In this document: positions 31,120 through 39,694 of the stretch, piece after piece
How positions within the stretch are numbered: the stretch's first letter is position 1
Layout of the letters: each line of letters starts with the position of its first letter
From: Flavobacterium sp.
GTDB taxonomy: Bacteria > Bacteroidota > Bacteroidia > Flavobacteriales > Flavobacteriaceae
Length of the DNA: 44,300 nucleotides
Assembly (NCBI GenBank): GCA_024644655.1
Contig: JAHEHJ010000008.1
Span: 1 to 44,300 of the forward strand
Direction of reading: 5' to 3'
Position numbers and translations under genes: made by a program
The notes under the pieces: generated by a model
What the model was told of the DNA's origin: nothing
The model's input: only the letters and a program-made list of their open reading frames with translations
The model's database searches: none

Positions 31120-31148
31120 ACTTTATTCCGTTCCTAAATAAAGCCTCA

Positions 31149-32510
31149 ATGATGGAGCGTAAAGCACTTAATAATAGTACTCAAATTTCGGATAATAACT
31201 ACAATAAAGTAATCTTTGAGTATGCTCGCAATATTACTATTCCAAAGAATTCACCAGTTTGGAAATATGCCGAAATGTATAATACAAATGCTCTATTATA
31301 CACATTGATAGACTTTAAGGCGTTGAAGGTATCACAAGCAAAGCCAATGATTTACAAACCTAAGAATAAAGGTTTAGAAAAAGAGTTCAGGAAATGGAAC
31401 GGCAAACAATCAGATTATTACAGTCAAAAGAAATTTAATCAGCTCAAAGAAGCAGCAGTTGAGGAGATTTACATCAATGATTTATCGGACATTGGCGAAA
31501 TGAGGAGACTAAAAAAACTTCTTACAAGGCCAAATGAGTGGCAAAGGTTTAATGAGTTCCTTTATTCTCTTTCAGCGTTCCAAGATATTTCTGGGTGGTC
31601 ATTAATGTATGGTGCAAAAGATTCTTTGAAGGGGCAATATGTTAATCTGTATTCAATACCTACACATCAAACAGAAATTAAAGGAGGAACGCAATTTGAG
31701 GGCATTACAGGATATGTTTTTGACGGTGACTATAAACAAGCATTTCTTGCCGAGGATTGTGTCGCCATGAGGACGTTCAGCACTAAATTTGATAGGCATG
31801 GTTCACATTTGTACGGCCAATCAAAAGTAAAGGCTGCCTATTCAGAGTTGATGACTTATATTTCAGCAAGGGAGCGTGAATATACGGCTTTTGAAACTGG
31901 TGATAGTGTAAATGTTGCAACTCCCAAGAACGCTGACCAAGTGCCATCTGGTGCAGATAATGATACCTTTTGGCAGAACCTAAAAGATAAATTCTTTAAA
32001 TCTATAAGACAAAAAGACAAGCATTCAACTGCTTTCTTTGGATTTCCTATTGATGTAGTAAATATTGCATCCACTTTGGATAAGTCGAAAACCATTGAAG
32101 CAAAGCAGGAGATTAAAGAAATTCTTTCAAGCATTTTTCATATTTCGGATAGAGTAGTTTTCAACTCAAGTACTTCAGCATCTTACAACAATTTAAAAGA
32201 GGATACCAAAACAAGCCTTAGAAACGGAGTGTTTCCTTTCTTAAATCAGTTTGAGGAAACATTCCACGAAATGGTAATAAAACCCCAATTTGGTGTTGAT
32301 TTTGCCATTGATTATGATTGTTATGAAGAACTTAACCCGGATGTAGTTACGGAGATGGGTAAATTTAAAGATATGCCTTTCTTATCAGACAATGAGATTA
32401 GAGAGTGGTTCAACTTTGCCCCATTGAAAGACCCGAAAGCTGATATTCCAGAAAAGTATTGGGAGGACGTAATACAACCATTAGACCTGAATGTAGATGG
32501 TGGATATTGA
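31149..32510 (+). CDS. Portal protein (HK97-type)
   Basis: 453 residues from MMERKALNNSTQ. A TTG at 31110 would add 13 residues but lies in the leader hairpin, right after an in-frame stop. The order after TerL, helix-rich core, SPVWKYAEMYNTNALLYTLI near the start, and DRVVFNSSTSASYNNLKED near the end fit the portal family. Dodecameric ring at the packaging vertex. Overlaps MuF by 14 bp. Confidence 0.85.
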   Translation: MMERKALNNSTQISDNNYNKVIFEYARNITIPKNSPVWKYAEMYNTNALLYTLIDFKALKVSQAKPMIYKPKNKGLEKEFRKWNGKQSDYYSQKKFNQLKEAAVEEIYINDLSDIGEMRRLKKLLTRPNEWQRFNEFLYSLSAFQDISGWSLMYGAKDSLKGQYVNLYSIPTHQTEIKGGTQFEGITGYVFDGDYKQAFLAEDCVAMRTFSTKFDRHGSHLYGQSKVKAAYSELMTYISAREREYTAFETGDSVNVATPKNADQVPSGADNDTFWQNLKDKFFKSIRQKDKHSTAFFGFPIDVVNIASTLDKSKTIEAKQEIKEILSSIFHISDRVVFNSSTSASYNNLKEDTKTSLRNGVFPFLNQFEETFHEMVIKPQFGVDFAIDYDCYEELNPDVVTEMGKFKDMPFLSDNEIREWFNFAPLKDPKADIPEKYWEDVIQPLDLNVDGGY

Positions 32511-33294
32511 AGCTAATTTTGCGGAAAATGACAGGGTATTAAACGCCCTAGAATTGCAATGTTATAAGATTGTACGTTCACACCTAAGCAAGATATTTAG
32601 GAGGGTAAAGAATGTAGCCGTTAATCAATCACTATCAGCAGCCAATAACGAGTTAGTTAATATCCGATACAATGACTTCGAGCAAATTTACTTTGAGATA
32701 TACAACAAGGTAGGTTATAAGATGGCCACCTTGGAATTTAAAAGAATACAAGAACAAAAGCGATCTGGTTTAAACTTCTTTGATATTATTTGGCAAGGGT
32801 ATATTAAAAGTGCATTAGCAGACATTAGCATAACCGCTAAAATTACGGCAGTTACCAATAAAACAAAAAACCTTCTTAGGGCAATTTTACAACAGGCAGC
32901 AGACAATAGGCTTGCACCGTTGGAAATAGCCCGATTATTTCGAGAGAATGAAAAGTCATTTACAAAGAAAAGGGCTTTGACAATTGCACGTACAGAAATG
33001 ACCAACGCCGCAGCAATAGGGGCAGAGTTTGCAGCAAAACAATACACAGGCACTTCACAATTATACAAAATATGGAATCATTATGCCATTGGAGACTTTA
33101 GAGAAAATCATAAAGCCGTTAATAAGAAATTTGTGAAAGTAGGCTTGGATTTTACAGTAGGTGGACAAAAAATGTCCAAACCTGGAGACCCAAGAGGTGG
33201 AGCGAGCGAAGTTATAAATTGCCGTTGCAATATAAGTCATGCCACAGAAGACGTATTAAAAGAAATGGGATGGCTAAAAGGTGTTTTAGATTAA
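32497..33294 (+). CDS. MuF/SPP1 gp7-like head morphogenesis protein
   Basis: 265 residues. Helical N terminus, then ALTIARTEMTNAAAIGAEFA and a C-terminal HKAVNKKF ... GDPRGGASEVINCRC, hallmarks of the phage Mu gpF/SPP1 gp7 domain. Minor head protein bound to the portal. No toxin domain is fused. Convergent with the minus gene at 33286 with 9 bp overlap. Confidence 0.85.
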   Translation: MVDIEANFAENDRVLNALELQCYKIVRSHLSKIFRRVKNVAVNQSLSAANNELVNIRYNDFEQIYFEIYNKVGYKMATLEFKRIQEQKRSGLNFFDIIWQGYIKSALADISITAKITAVTNKTKNLLRAILQQAADNRLAPLEIARLFRENEKSFTKKRALTIARTEMTNAAAIGAEFAAKQYTGTSQLYKIWNHYAIGDFRENHKAVNKKFVKVGLDFTVGGQKMSKPGDPRGGASEVINCRCNISHATEDVLKEMGWLKGVLD

Positions 33295-33792
33295 TTTATT
33301 TACAGTCAACCAATTATCAAAAGATGCTTTTAGTCTTAATGCTTCGCTTTCTGTTCTTGATTTAGTGGTAATCCTATCAAGGCTTTCAAATATATGCTCT
33401 TTTAATGTATCAGAGATAACATCATTATCGGCCGTAACCTCAAATTTATCAAGCGTCCTATGTAGCAAGTCAATAGAGAAGTCCACTACTTTCCTATGGT
33501 CGCTATCTTTCGAGCCTTCAAACGTTTGCCTCAAGGCATCAGTCATAGCTTTCCACTTAGCTAACTGTTTTCTATATTTCTTCATTTCTTCAATGAAGTA
33601 TTTATCGAACTGTTTTTTTTCGGCTCTATTTAATTGGCCGTGATTTGCACCATTCTTTGTGCGATAACAAGCAATTAGACTTTCACCTCTAATATTCATT
33701 AATGTTTCAATACTATATCCGAAGTATTCATCCATCACAAATGAGATAGCGGAAAATTTCATTAATTGCAACAAATCTTTGTTTTTTGTCAT
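33286..33792 (-). CDS. Hypothetical helical protein of moron cassette
   Basis: 168 residues from MTKNKDLLQLMKFSAIS; a longer frame to 33843 runs through a hairpin and is rejected. SIETLMNIRGESLIACYRTK and RAEKKQFDKYFIEEMKKYRK are notable; mostly helical. Not recognised. Last gene of the reversed module inside the head operon. Confidence 0.65.
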   Translation of the reverse strand: MTKNKDLLQLMKFSAISFVMDEYFGYSIETLMNIRGESLIACYRTKNGANHGQLNRAEKKQFDKYFIEEMKKYRKQLAKWKAMTDALRQTFEGSKDSDHRKVVDFSIDLLHRTLDKFEVTADNDVISDTLKEHIFESLDRITTKSRTESEALRLKASFDNWLTVNKLI

Positions 33793-33809
33793 TTCTTTTA
33801 GAAAATTAA

Positions 33810-33830
33810 GGGTAGCCCAAAAGACTACCC
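33810..33830 (-). terminator. Hairpin before the 168-aa gene
   Basis: GGGTAG and CTACCC pair around nine bases; on the minus strand TTAATTTTC follows. May partly end transcription of the upstream moron genes. The flanking 33844-33905 has no gene. Confidence 0.5.
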
Positions 33831-33905
33831 AAATAAAATACATTCACTCAACCTTAAAACTTTCTTTTTAAATTAATTGTGAGCGGTGGGGCGGTTTAGA
33901 TTAAC

Positions 33906-34127
33906 TTAAGTAATTTCTATTATTTTCGTTTTCACTAAAACTTCCAAAGTATGTCCAGCATTTCTGATTATGCCTGAATAATCCAAAGCCTCGGAATACG
34001 TTTTAAAAGCCCTCCGTAAAACTTGTTGACAGTTTTTTTTGCCAACGGTTGCTACTACTAGGTAAACTGTAGCACCTGAGTTTTATTTTTCTTGTCTTTT
34101 GTGGAAAAAACAAAATAGGTTTTTCAT
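33906..34127 (-). pseudogene. Small gene interrupted by one in-frame TAA
   Basis: ATG at 34127 opens MKNLFCFFHKRQEK, then TAA, then the same frame continues NSGATVYLVVATVGKKNCQQ, VLRRAFKTYSEALDYSG and ends VKTKIIEIT at 33906. The downstream part has a convincing beta-helix-beta composition. Either a nonsense mutation, a start inside that I cannot identify, or stop readthrough. Fourteen bases after the 99-aa gene. Confidence 0.5.
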
Positions 34128-34141
34128 AATAAGAAAGTGAG

Positions 34142-34441
34142 TTAAAAAAAGTTTGTATATCCATTATCTATCAAATATGCTTCAAATAAATTCCATCGAT
34201 ACATACCGATTTGTTTCATTTTTAAAAAATCATGTCTATTTATTTGTTCAACAAATACCCAATCAGAGTTACGTAACCCACGTAATATTACGGGGTGTAA
34301 TTTACCTTGAGCTTTAATTAAAAACTCTTCAATTGTTATATTTTGTCCACTTCCTTTTTCTCTGCTTTTATTTAAAAAATAATTAGATAAGGCTTTAAAC
34401 TCGTTATCGTTTAATGATTCGATAAATAACGGTATATTCAT
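34142..34441 (-). CDS. Hypothetical protein of moron cassette (99 aa)
   Basis: MNIPLFIESLNDNEFKALSN..., helical, with a C-terminal aromatic segment. Overlaps the HTH gene by 4 bp (ATGA), so co-translated. The N-terminal LNDNEFKALSNYF pattern occurs in small phage proteins. Function unknown. Confidence 0.65.
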   Translation of the reverse strand: MNIPLFIESLNDNEFKALSNYFLNKSREKGSGQNITIEEFLIKAQGKLHPVILRGLRNSDWVFVEQINRHDFLKMKQIGMYRWNLFEAYLIDNGYTNFF

Positions 34442-34605
34442 AATTTATAATATTCTTTATATTCAGCAAGTGTAACCTTGCGATTAGTAATTCCTTTCAA
34501 TAACTTAATTTCTTTAAGCCTCCGATAAGCCGTACAAATATGAAAATTGCACATTTTGGCTATGTCTTTAGCTGTTACTTCGTTTGTATCCTCCATGTTT
34601 GACAT
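34438..34605 (-). CDS. Small HTH DNA-binding protein
   Basis: About 55 residues. VTAKDIAKMCNFHICTAYRR LKEI fits a helix-turn-helix; end KVTLAEYKEYYKL. Start at 34605 (MSNMEDTNE) or 34596; the TTG at 34623 is upstream of the promoter -7 box. Likely regulator of the reversed module. Confidence 0.65.
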   Translation of the reverse strand: MSNMEDTNEVTAKDIAKMCNFHICTAYRRLKEIKLLKGITNRKVTLAEYKEYYKL

Positions 34606-34610
34606 TTTTG

Positions 34611-34640
34611 CAAAACTACTCAAAAATAAGTATAAAACAA
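34611..34640 (-). promoter_or_regulatory. Moron promoter (Bacteroidetes type)
   Basis: Minus strand: TTG (as CAA, 34638-34640), 19 bases, TAGTTTTG (as CAAAACTA, 34611-34618). Only five bases separate it from the ATG at 34605, so the mRNA is leaderless or starts at 34596. Confidence 0.7.
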
Positions 34641-34696
34641 GTGGTTAGGCATAATCTTTTATTATATGTTTTATTTTGTTGTAAAAAGTAGCTAAA

Positions 34697-35371
34697 ATGC
34701 TTATTTCAACGAAAGATTATGATGGGGGGTTCAATGATGTTTCTTTAAAACAGGGCATTGTTTCGGGCTATTTGAACTCATTTGGGGTTAAAGATTCAGA
34801 CGGAGATATAATACAGCAAGGGGCTTATAAGAAGTCAATATCAGAACGTGGGCCACAAGGAACTGCAAGAATAAAATATCTGCTTGACCACGACACAAAA
34901 AAAGCCGTTGGAGTATTTCAAATTTTAAAAGAAGATTCATTTGGGCTTTATTATGAAGCCAAAATAGGCACTCATACATTAGGGGTTGATTATCTTAAAA
35001 TGGTTGAGGAAAAGATTGTTACTGAACATTCAATAGGGTTCAGAACAGTTAAGAATGAGCAACTAAAAGACGGCACTAATTTAATTACAGAGATAAACCT
35101 ACATGAAGGCTCGGGGCTTCAATTCTTGGGAGCAAACGAATTCACGCCAATAGTAGGTGTTAAATCAGAAGCCGACTTAGTACTATTATTTGAAGCCTTA
35201 GAAAAGGCGTTAAAAAATGGCACTTATACAGATGAAACTTTCAAGGATATTATACTCCCAAAATATACCGCAGTAGAAGCCCAAATTAAATCACTCACAA
35301 AGCCGACATTAGTCACTTTGCCGACCAAGGAGGAAATTGCGGAACAGTTTAAAAAATCTTTTAAAATTTAA
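34697..35371 (+). CDS. Head maturation protease (S78/HK97 type)
   Basis: 224 residues. GYLNSFGVKDSDGDIIQQGA at the start, catalytic His in KYLLDHDT (H65) and catalytic Ser in TEHSIGF (S112) as in HK97 prohead proteases. Cleaves the delta domain of the capsid protein during maturation. Thirteen bases before the capsid gene. Confidence 0.9.
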   Translation: MLISTKDYDGGFNDVSLKQGIVSGYLNSFGVKDSDGDIIQQGAYKKSISERGPQGTARIKYLLDHDTKKAVGVFQILKEDSFGLYYEAKIGTHTLGVDYLKMVEEKIVTEHSIGFRTVKNEQLKDGTNLITEINLHEGSGLQFLGANEFTPIVGVKSEADLVLLFEALEKALKNGTYTDETFKDIILPKYTAVEAQIKSLTKPTLVTLPTKEEIAEQFKKSFKI

Positions 35372-35383
35372 TTTAACAAAATA

Positions 35384-36616
35384 ATGGAACTTAAAGACAT
35401 TAAGGATGCAGCTACTGAAGCAATCGCACCTTTGAAAAAACAATTAGAAGACCAAAAGGCAGACTTTGCGTTGATGCTTAAAGACAAAGCTGATGAGGTG
35501 CAAATGAAAGCACTTGAAATATCTTTGCATGAAACAGCCAACTCCCTAAAGGCAGTTCAAGAACAATTGGATGCTTTGGAAGAAAAAGGGTTGCCAAACA
35601 CCAAAGAGAAAGAAGTATCACTTGCAAGCGAATTAAAATCAAAGGTATTTACAAAAGATAACATTGTAAAAATGAAATCTGGGTATAAACTAAACTTTGA
35701 TGATATTAATATCAAAGCGGTTAGCGATATGACAAGAGCTTATTCAGCAACATCTGGGCTTCGTGATATTTTCGCAGAGGTAGAGGCTGGTATTTCTAAA
35801 TCACCAAAAAAACAGCCAACTATTCTTGATTATATTAGAATCGGCTCTACTAACTCTGAAATATTAAAATGGGTTGTTAAAACACTTCAAGAGGGTGCAA
35901 TCGGTCAAACTGCTGAAGCTGCTAAATTTTCTCAAATGTCATTCAAGTGGGATAAGGAGCAAGCCTCTGCAAAGAAAACAACAGGATACGCCAAAGTTTC
36001 AAAAGAGAATTTGGAAGATGTGGAATTTACTTTACAAGAGACTTTGACTGAGCTTAGAGAGGAATTCTTATTGAAAATTGCGGATCAAGTAATGAACGGT
36101 GATAACGTTGGTGAAAATCACAATGGTATCTTAAACCAAGCGACATCGTTTGCAAGACAAGTTGGAGTTAATACTTTGACTGGCGTAACAATGAGAGACG
36201 TGCTGGAACACGCTTATTTGCAAATTAGAGTAGCTGGAAAAGGTGCATTTAGAGCCAACGCAATTATGTTAAATCCAGTTGATGTAACGAAGCTAAAAAC
36301 TTTAAAAGATACTACTGGCCAATATATCATGCCGTTGTATCTTTCAAATACTGGATACGATGTGAATGGTATTCCGATTGTTGAAAATGATTCAATTGCA
36401 GCTGATGATTTCTTGATTGGTGACTTCACAAAATATGGTTGGTTCAATTATAGAAACTTGAATATCCAAACTTATGACCAAAACGAAGATGATGTATTAA
36501 AAGACTTCATCACAATTGCTGGTTCATTAAGGGCAATTTCAAGAATCAAAACTCCTGAACTTCCAGCCTTTGTCAAAGGAAAATTCACAACCGCAATTAC
36601 AGCACTTCAGGTATAA
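35384..36616 (+). CDS. Major capsid protein (HK97 gp5-like)
   Basis: 410 residues. The N-terminal 80-100 residues form a charged coiled coil (delta/scaffold domain) to be cleaved; the rest fits the HK97 fold: E-loop region, KVSKENLEDVEFTLQETLTE, HNGILNQAT, and NAIMLNPVDVTKLKTLKD ... GIPIVENDSI. Forms the icosahedral shell. Its last base is the A of the next ATG. Confidence 0.95.
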   Translation: MELKDIKDAATEAIAPLKKQLEDQKADFALMLKDKADEVQMKALEISLHETANSLKAVQEQLDALEEKGLPNTKEKEVSLASELKSKVFTKDNIVKMKSGYKLNFDDINIKAVSDMTRAYSATSGLRDIFAEVEAGISKSPKKQPTILDYIRIGSTNSEILKWVVKTLQEGAIGQTAEAAKFSQMSFKWDKEQASAKKTTGYAKVSKENLEDVEFTLQETLTELREEFLLKIADQVMNGDNVGENHNGILNQATSFARQVGVNTLTGVTMRDVLEHAYLQIRVAGKGAFRANAIMLNPVDVTKLKTLKDTTGQYIMPLYLSNTGYDVNGIPIVENDSIAADDFLIGDFTKYGWFNYRNLNIQTYDQNEDDVLKDFITIAGSLRAISRIKTPELPAFVKGKFTTAITALQV

Positions 36617-36762
36617 TGGCAAAGCAATTTAAAGTGATAGTACCCTTTGCAGGGATTGAGGTGGGTACTATTCTTCAGAATGTTAATCCAGAACACGAAA
36701 AAGAGTTAATAGAAAGCGGATTCATTGAAGAAATAAAAGCAAAAAGAAGTTCAGAAAAATAA
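36616..36762 (+). CDS. Small head-region protein (48 aa)
   Basis: MAKQFKVIVPFAGIEVGTIL ... HEKELIESGFIEEIKAKR. TAATG-type overlaps on both sides. The V-G-L-----E--LIE-G-IE pattern is found in small proteins after capsid genes. Function unknown. Confidence 0.65.
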   Translation: MAKQFKVIVPFAGIEVGTILQNVNPEHEKELIESGFIEEIKAKRSSEK

Positions 36763-37286
36763 TGATTGAGCGTATAACATTGGGAAGGACAATAGTGTTT
36801 TCAGACGAAAATACAAGCATTGAGCCGATAACCATTAACGAGGTTAAAGCTTATATGAATATTTCTTTCAATGCTCACGATGCTAAATTAGAATCTTTAA
36901 TTACTTCAGTTCGAGAGGCTTTAGAAATAGCCAAGGGTGTAACATTAATAACTGAACGAACGATTAATGTAGCTTGGCAGCAATTTTATGATTTTGAAAA
37001 CCTTCCATTCTGGCCTTTAAAAACTGGTGAAACAATAACGGTAACGGATTTAGACGGAGTTGTTATTGACGAAACAGAATATAAAGCTTCGGGCGTGGGA
37101 GGTTTCAAGATTTTTACAGGCGATTTCCCTAACGGGGTTAAATTGTCTTATAAAGCTGCTAAGGGTACAATATCGGAATCGGTTAAAAATAATATGATTA
37201 AGGCGGTGGCAATGTGCTTTGAAAAAAGCGAAATATCTCCTTATCAAGCGGTGTCTGAACTTTTTAAATTTCAATCAATTTACTGA
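36762..37286 (+). CDS. Head-tail connector (gp6-like)
   Basis: 174 residues. ITINEVKAYMNISFNAHDAK LESLI, RTINVAWQQFYDFENLPFWP and a helical end fit the HK97 gp6/connector family. Ring under the portal. Confidence 0.8.
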   Translation: MIERITLGRTIVFSDENTSIEPITINEVKAYMNISFNAHDAKLESLITSVREALEIAKGVTLITERTINVAWQQFYDFENLPFWPLKTGETITVTDLDGVVIDETEYKASGVGGFKIFTGDFPNGVKLSYKAAKGTISESVKNNMIKAVAMCFEKSEISPYQAVSELFKFQSIY

Positions 37287-37606
37287 TGGCAAACAAGGTC
37301 TATACTGAACCGATTGCGGTAAAACTAACGGTAACGGCTAAGGATACGGCAGGGGGCAACAAGGCAACTTCTGTTACTGTTGATGATAGCCTTAACGCCA
37401 CATTAGTAATGAAAGAATATAGAAGGTCAGACCAAAACGGAAAATTAACTTTCCAAAATGTCTATGAGGTTTCATTTTGGGTAAATCCATCTTATGAGAT
37501 TACAACCAGCCACTTTATTGAGTGGAGGTCTAAAAAATTGGTAATCCAAAACGTAACCAAAGACGACAAAATGTTAAAGTATCATTTAGTGTGTGTTGCA
37601 AACTAA
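37286..37606 (+). CDS. Head closure/adaptor protein (putative)
   Basis: 106 residues, beta-barrel-like; ends KLVIQNVTKDDKMLKYHLVC, as in SPP1 gp16/HK97 gp7-like stoppers. Overlaps the connector gene by one base. Call by position and shape. Confidence 0.6.
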   Translation: MANKVYTEPIAVKLTVTAKDTAGGNKATSVTVDDSLNATLVMKEYRRSDQNGKLTFQNVYEVSFWVNPSYEITTSHFIEWRSKKLVIQNVTKDDKMLKYHLVCVAN

Positions 37607-37613
37607 CAAAATA

Positions 37614-37853
37614 ATGGCATCAAAAGAAAAATTAGAAAACAAGGTATTTAAAGAAGTTATTCAAGACAAAGAATGGGTGTCGCCTAATAGTGATGAATGT
37701 CCATTTGTTATACTTCAACCGTTTATGAGTGGAGGAATTTCATTTGGTTCACACTTAACCGTTGATGTTGATTTGTTGCAAAAAGCAATTGATGAAGAGG
37801 GATTGATTGAAAAAGGTTTTGTTAAGCTAAAAAATGAGCAAGGCTTTTTCTAA
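37614..37853 (+). CDS. Hypothetical head-tail region protein (79 aa)
   Basis: Starts MASKEKLENKVFKEVIQDKE; the TTG at 37593 is rejected. CPFVILQPFMSGGISFGSHL in the middle. Not recognised. Overlaps the next gene by 20 bp. Confidence 0.6.
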   Translation: MASKEKLENKVFKEVIQDKEWVSPNSDECPFVILQPFMSGGISFGSHLTVDVDLLQKAIDEEGLIEKGFVKLKNEQGFF

Positions 37854-38250
37854 TTGGAATCAGTTTGTAACTGCTAAGAACAAAAAGAGCAAGCGAATGC
37901 GGTCTATTGTTGAGAAACGAGTTCAGGAGGCAGGGATGGTATTTGAAAACGATGCAAGAAGCAAAGCACCTGTTAAATTTGGACACCATGCACAAAATAT
38001 TAGTTATAGGCCGATAAATTGGCACTCAATAACAATGTTTGCAAATGCTAAATATGCTCCTTTCTTAGAATTTGGTACAGGCGGTTTGGTAAATATTCCA
38101 ATTGGGTGGAAAAAGTTTGCAAGACAGTTTAAGGGAAAGGGTAAAAAGAAAATAAACTTACCTGCAAGGCCTCATATTATACCAGCTTTTCAAAGAGCAA
38201 AGGTATTTTTGATGAAACAATTAAGAAAAGATCTTAGACGATTAAAATGA
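37834..38250 (+). CDS. Tail completion protein (HK97 gp10-like)
   Basis: 138 residues. Basic helix at the N terminus, ANAKYAPFLEFGTGG and LPARPHIIPAFQRAK: the Y-x-x-FLE-GT...RP--.PAF motif of gp10-type neck proteins. Confidence 0.8.
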   Translation: MSKAFSNWNQFVTAKNKKSKRMRSIVEKRVQEAGMVFENDARSKAPVKFGHHAQNISYRPINWHSITMFANAKYAPFLEFGTGGLVNIPIGWKKFARQFKGKGKKKINLPARPHIIPAFQRAKVFLMKQLRKDLRRLK

Positions 38251-38675
38251 AAGATGCGACATATTACATAATGAGTGAATTCTATAGACTACTGAATGGA
38301 GTTATTTCAGTTCCTGTTTATAATTCTCAAGTAGATGCTGACAATACGGAGGTTGCTTATGTGGTCATTATGCCGTCATTTGATACGCTTGGAAGCACTA
38401 AAAACTCTTTTCATGGTAATTATTACATAAATGTAGATATAAGCAATTTAGTAGCCGATAATGCACAGTCTTGGGAGTTAGTAAATAGTATTTCAAATGA
38501 AGTGCTTTCTATACTTTGCCCAAATCCTGCATTAAAGGCACTTAGTGATAGTTCTGGCTTTGCCGTTATAGGTTGTAGGAATATACGAGGCACAATGCTT
38601 CCGATACTTCGCACCGATACGGATTTAATAATGAGAAAGATATTAGAATTTGAAATTTTTATAAGCAATAAATAA
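38247..38675 (+). CDS. Tail terminator-like protein
   Basis: 142 residues. Alpha-beta layout of HK97 gp-type tail terminators (DUF3168-like): helix, VAYVVIMPSF, NYYINVDISNLV and a long helix. Position between gp10-like and tail tube genes fits. Confidence 0.65.
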   Translation: MKDATYYIMSEFYRLLNGVISVPVYNSQVDADNTEVAYVVIMPSFDTLGSTKNSFHGNYYINVDISNLVADNAQSWELVNSISNEVLSILCPNPALKALSDSSGFAVIGCRNIRGTMLPILRTDTDLIMRKILEFEIFISNK

Positions 38676-38683
38676 ACAAGACA

Positions 38684-39160
38684 ATGCCAAACGAAAAATT
38701 AGGTCATATCAGTTTTTTGACCGTGAATATGGGTACAACTGCTGCCCCTTTATTTCGTCAGATTCAAAACGAAGTAGAGGTAAGTATCAGCAGAAGTGCA
38801 GACAAAGTAGAGGTTACAAGTAAAAGCACAGGCGTCTATAAAAAGTATAAAAAGACACTCTTAGATGCAACTTTGAGCGTAAAAGCCTATGACGACTTAT
38901 CACCTACTGCCAATTTCTTAACTTATAAGGATATATCAGGGCTGTATGAACTTACCAACGGGTCTGCTGGTGGCACAAGTGGGACAGGTATAGGGGATGG
39001 TGTATTCACTTTTAAAATCTTTAGCGTTACAACAGGGGAGGTTGTGCAAACTTTCGACGGTTTTGTAGATAGTCTAAGTAAACCTATGGTGAATATGGAC
39101 AAAATAGAATATACATTTAATATTCAACCTATTGGAGTTTTAACGCCAACAACGATATAA
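38684..39160 (+). CDS. Major tail tube protein (TP901-1-like)
   Basis: 158 residues, beta-rich: EVEVSISRSADKVEVTSKST, LDATLSVKAYDDLSP, VFTFKIFSVTTGEVVQTFDG. This is the layout of siphophage tail tube proteins. Forms hexameric rings around the tape measure protein. Confidence 0.85.
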   Translation: MPNEKLGHISFLTVNMGTTAAPLFRQIQNEVEVSISRSADKVEVTSKSTGVYKKYKKTLLDATLSVKAYDDLSPTANFLTYKDISGLYELTNGSAGGTSGTGIGDGVFTFKIFSVTTGEVVQTFDGFVDSLSKPMVNMDKIEYTFNIQPIGVLTPTTI

Positions 39161-39163
39161 TTT

Positions 39164-39694
39164 ATGATTCATAATATAGTAGAGCTTAAGCATGGTAATA
39201 TAAACGCTCGATTGTTGTTTTGCAATCGGGCGTATCGTGATGCAAGAGGCGAGTTGGGAAATCTGTTCAGCATGGACGATCTAGGAAATTCTGTTAAGCA
39301 AGCAAATTTTCTATTTTCTTACTTGTATCAAAGTTATAAATGTGCTTGTAAAGAGGAATCTAAAGATATAAGTATCGGTTTCATTGAATTTGATGAAGCA
39401 TTAAGCATGAATGATATTCCCGTTACTGAAAGTAATTTGTCTGAAATATTTGACAAAGCGGCGGAGTCAGTTAAGGTTTATTTTGGCGTTGAAATTAACA
39501 ACGTAAAAAAAAAGGTAGAAGAGTGGACAAGCAAGAACCCGAGCCAACCGATGACGAACTCGAACAATTATTCTGCGGAGAACTTGGATACAACCCACAC
39601 CAATTCTGGTACGGACTTACGTGGCGACAGTCAAACAACATCATACGAGGCTATCATAAACGATGTCGAGAAGAACACGATAGAAGCGTATTAG
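39164..39694 (+). CDS. Tail assembly chaperone G
   Basis: 176 residues. Ends past a slippery site A AAA AAG at 39508-39514; the second frame carries on to 39897. Acts on the tape measure protein before tail assembly; low sequence conservation is normal. The C-terminal 60 residues after the slippery site are Ser/Thr/Asn-rich. Confidence 0.75.
   Translation: MIHNIVELKHGNINARLLFCNRAYRDARGELGNLFSMDDLGNSVKQANFLFSYLYQSYKCACKEESKDISIGFIEFDEALSMNDIPVTESNLSEIFDKAAESVKVYFGVEINNVKKKVEEWTSKNPSQPMTNSNNYSAENLDTTHTNSGTDLRGDSQTTSYEAIINDVEKNTIEAY
39508..39514 (+). promoter_or_regulatory. -1 programmed frameshift site
   Basis: Heptamer A AAA AAG in frame within nine A. A -1 shift here gives GRRVDKQEPEPTDDELEQLF without a stop and joins the G frame to the T frame. 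Standard layout for siphophage G/GT genes. Confidence 0.8.

Noticed and set aside
32715..33068. Minus-strand 117-aa frame with a signal-peptide look
   Set aside because: Lies fully inside the MuF-like gene, which has conserved family motifs; shadow frame.
36214..36447. Minus-strand 77-aa frame in capsid gene
   Set aside because: Shadow of the major capsid protein frame.
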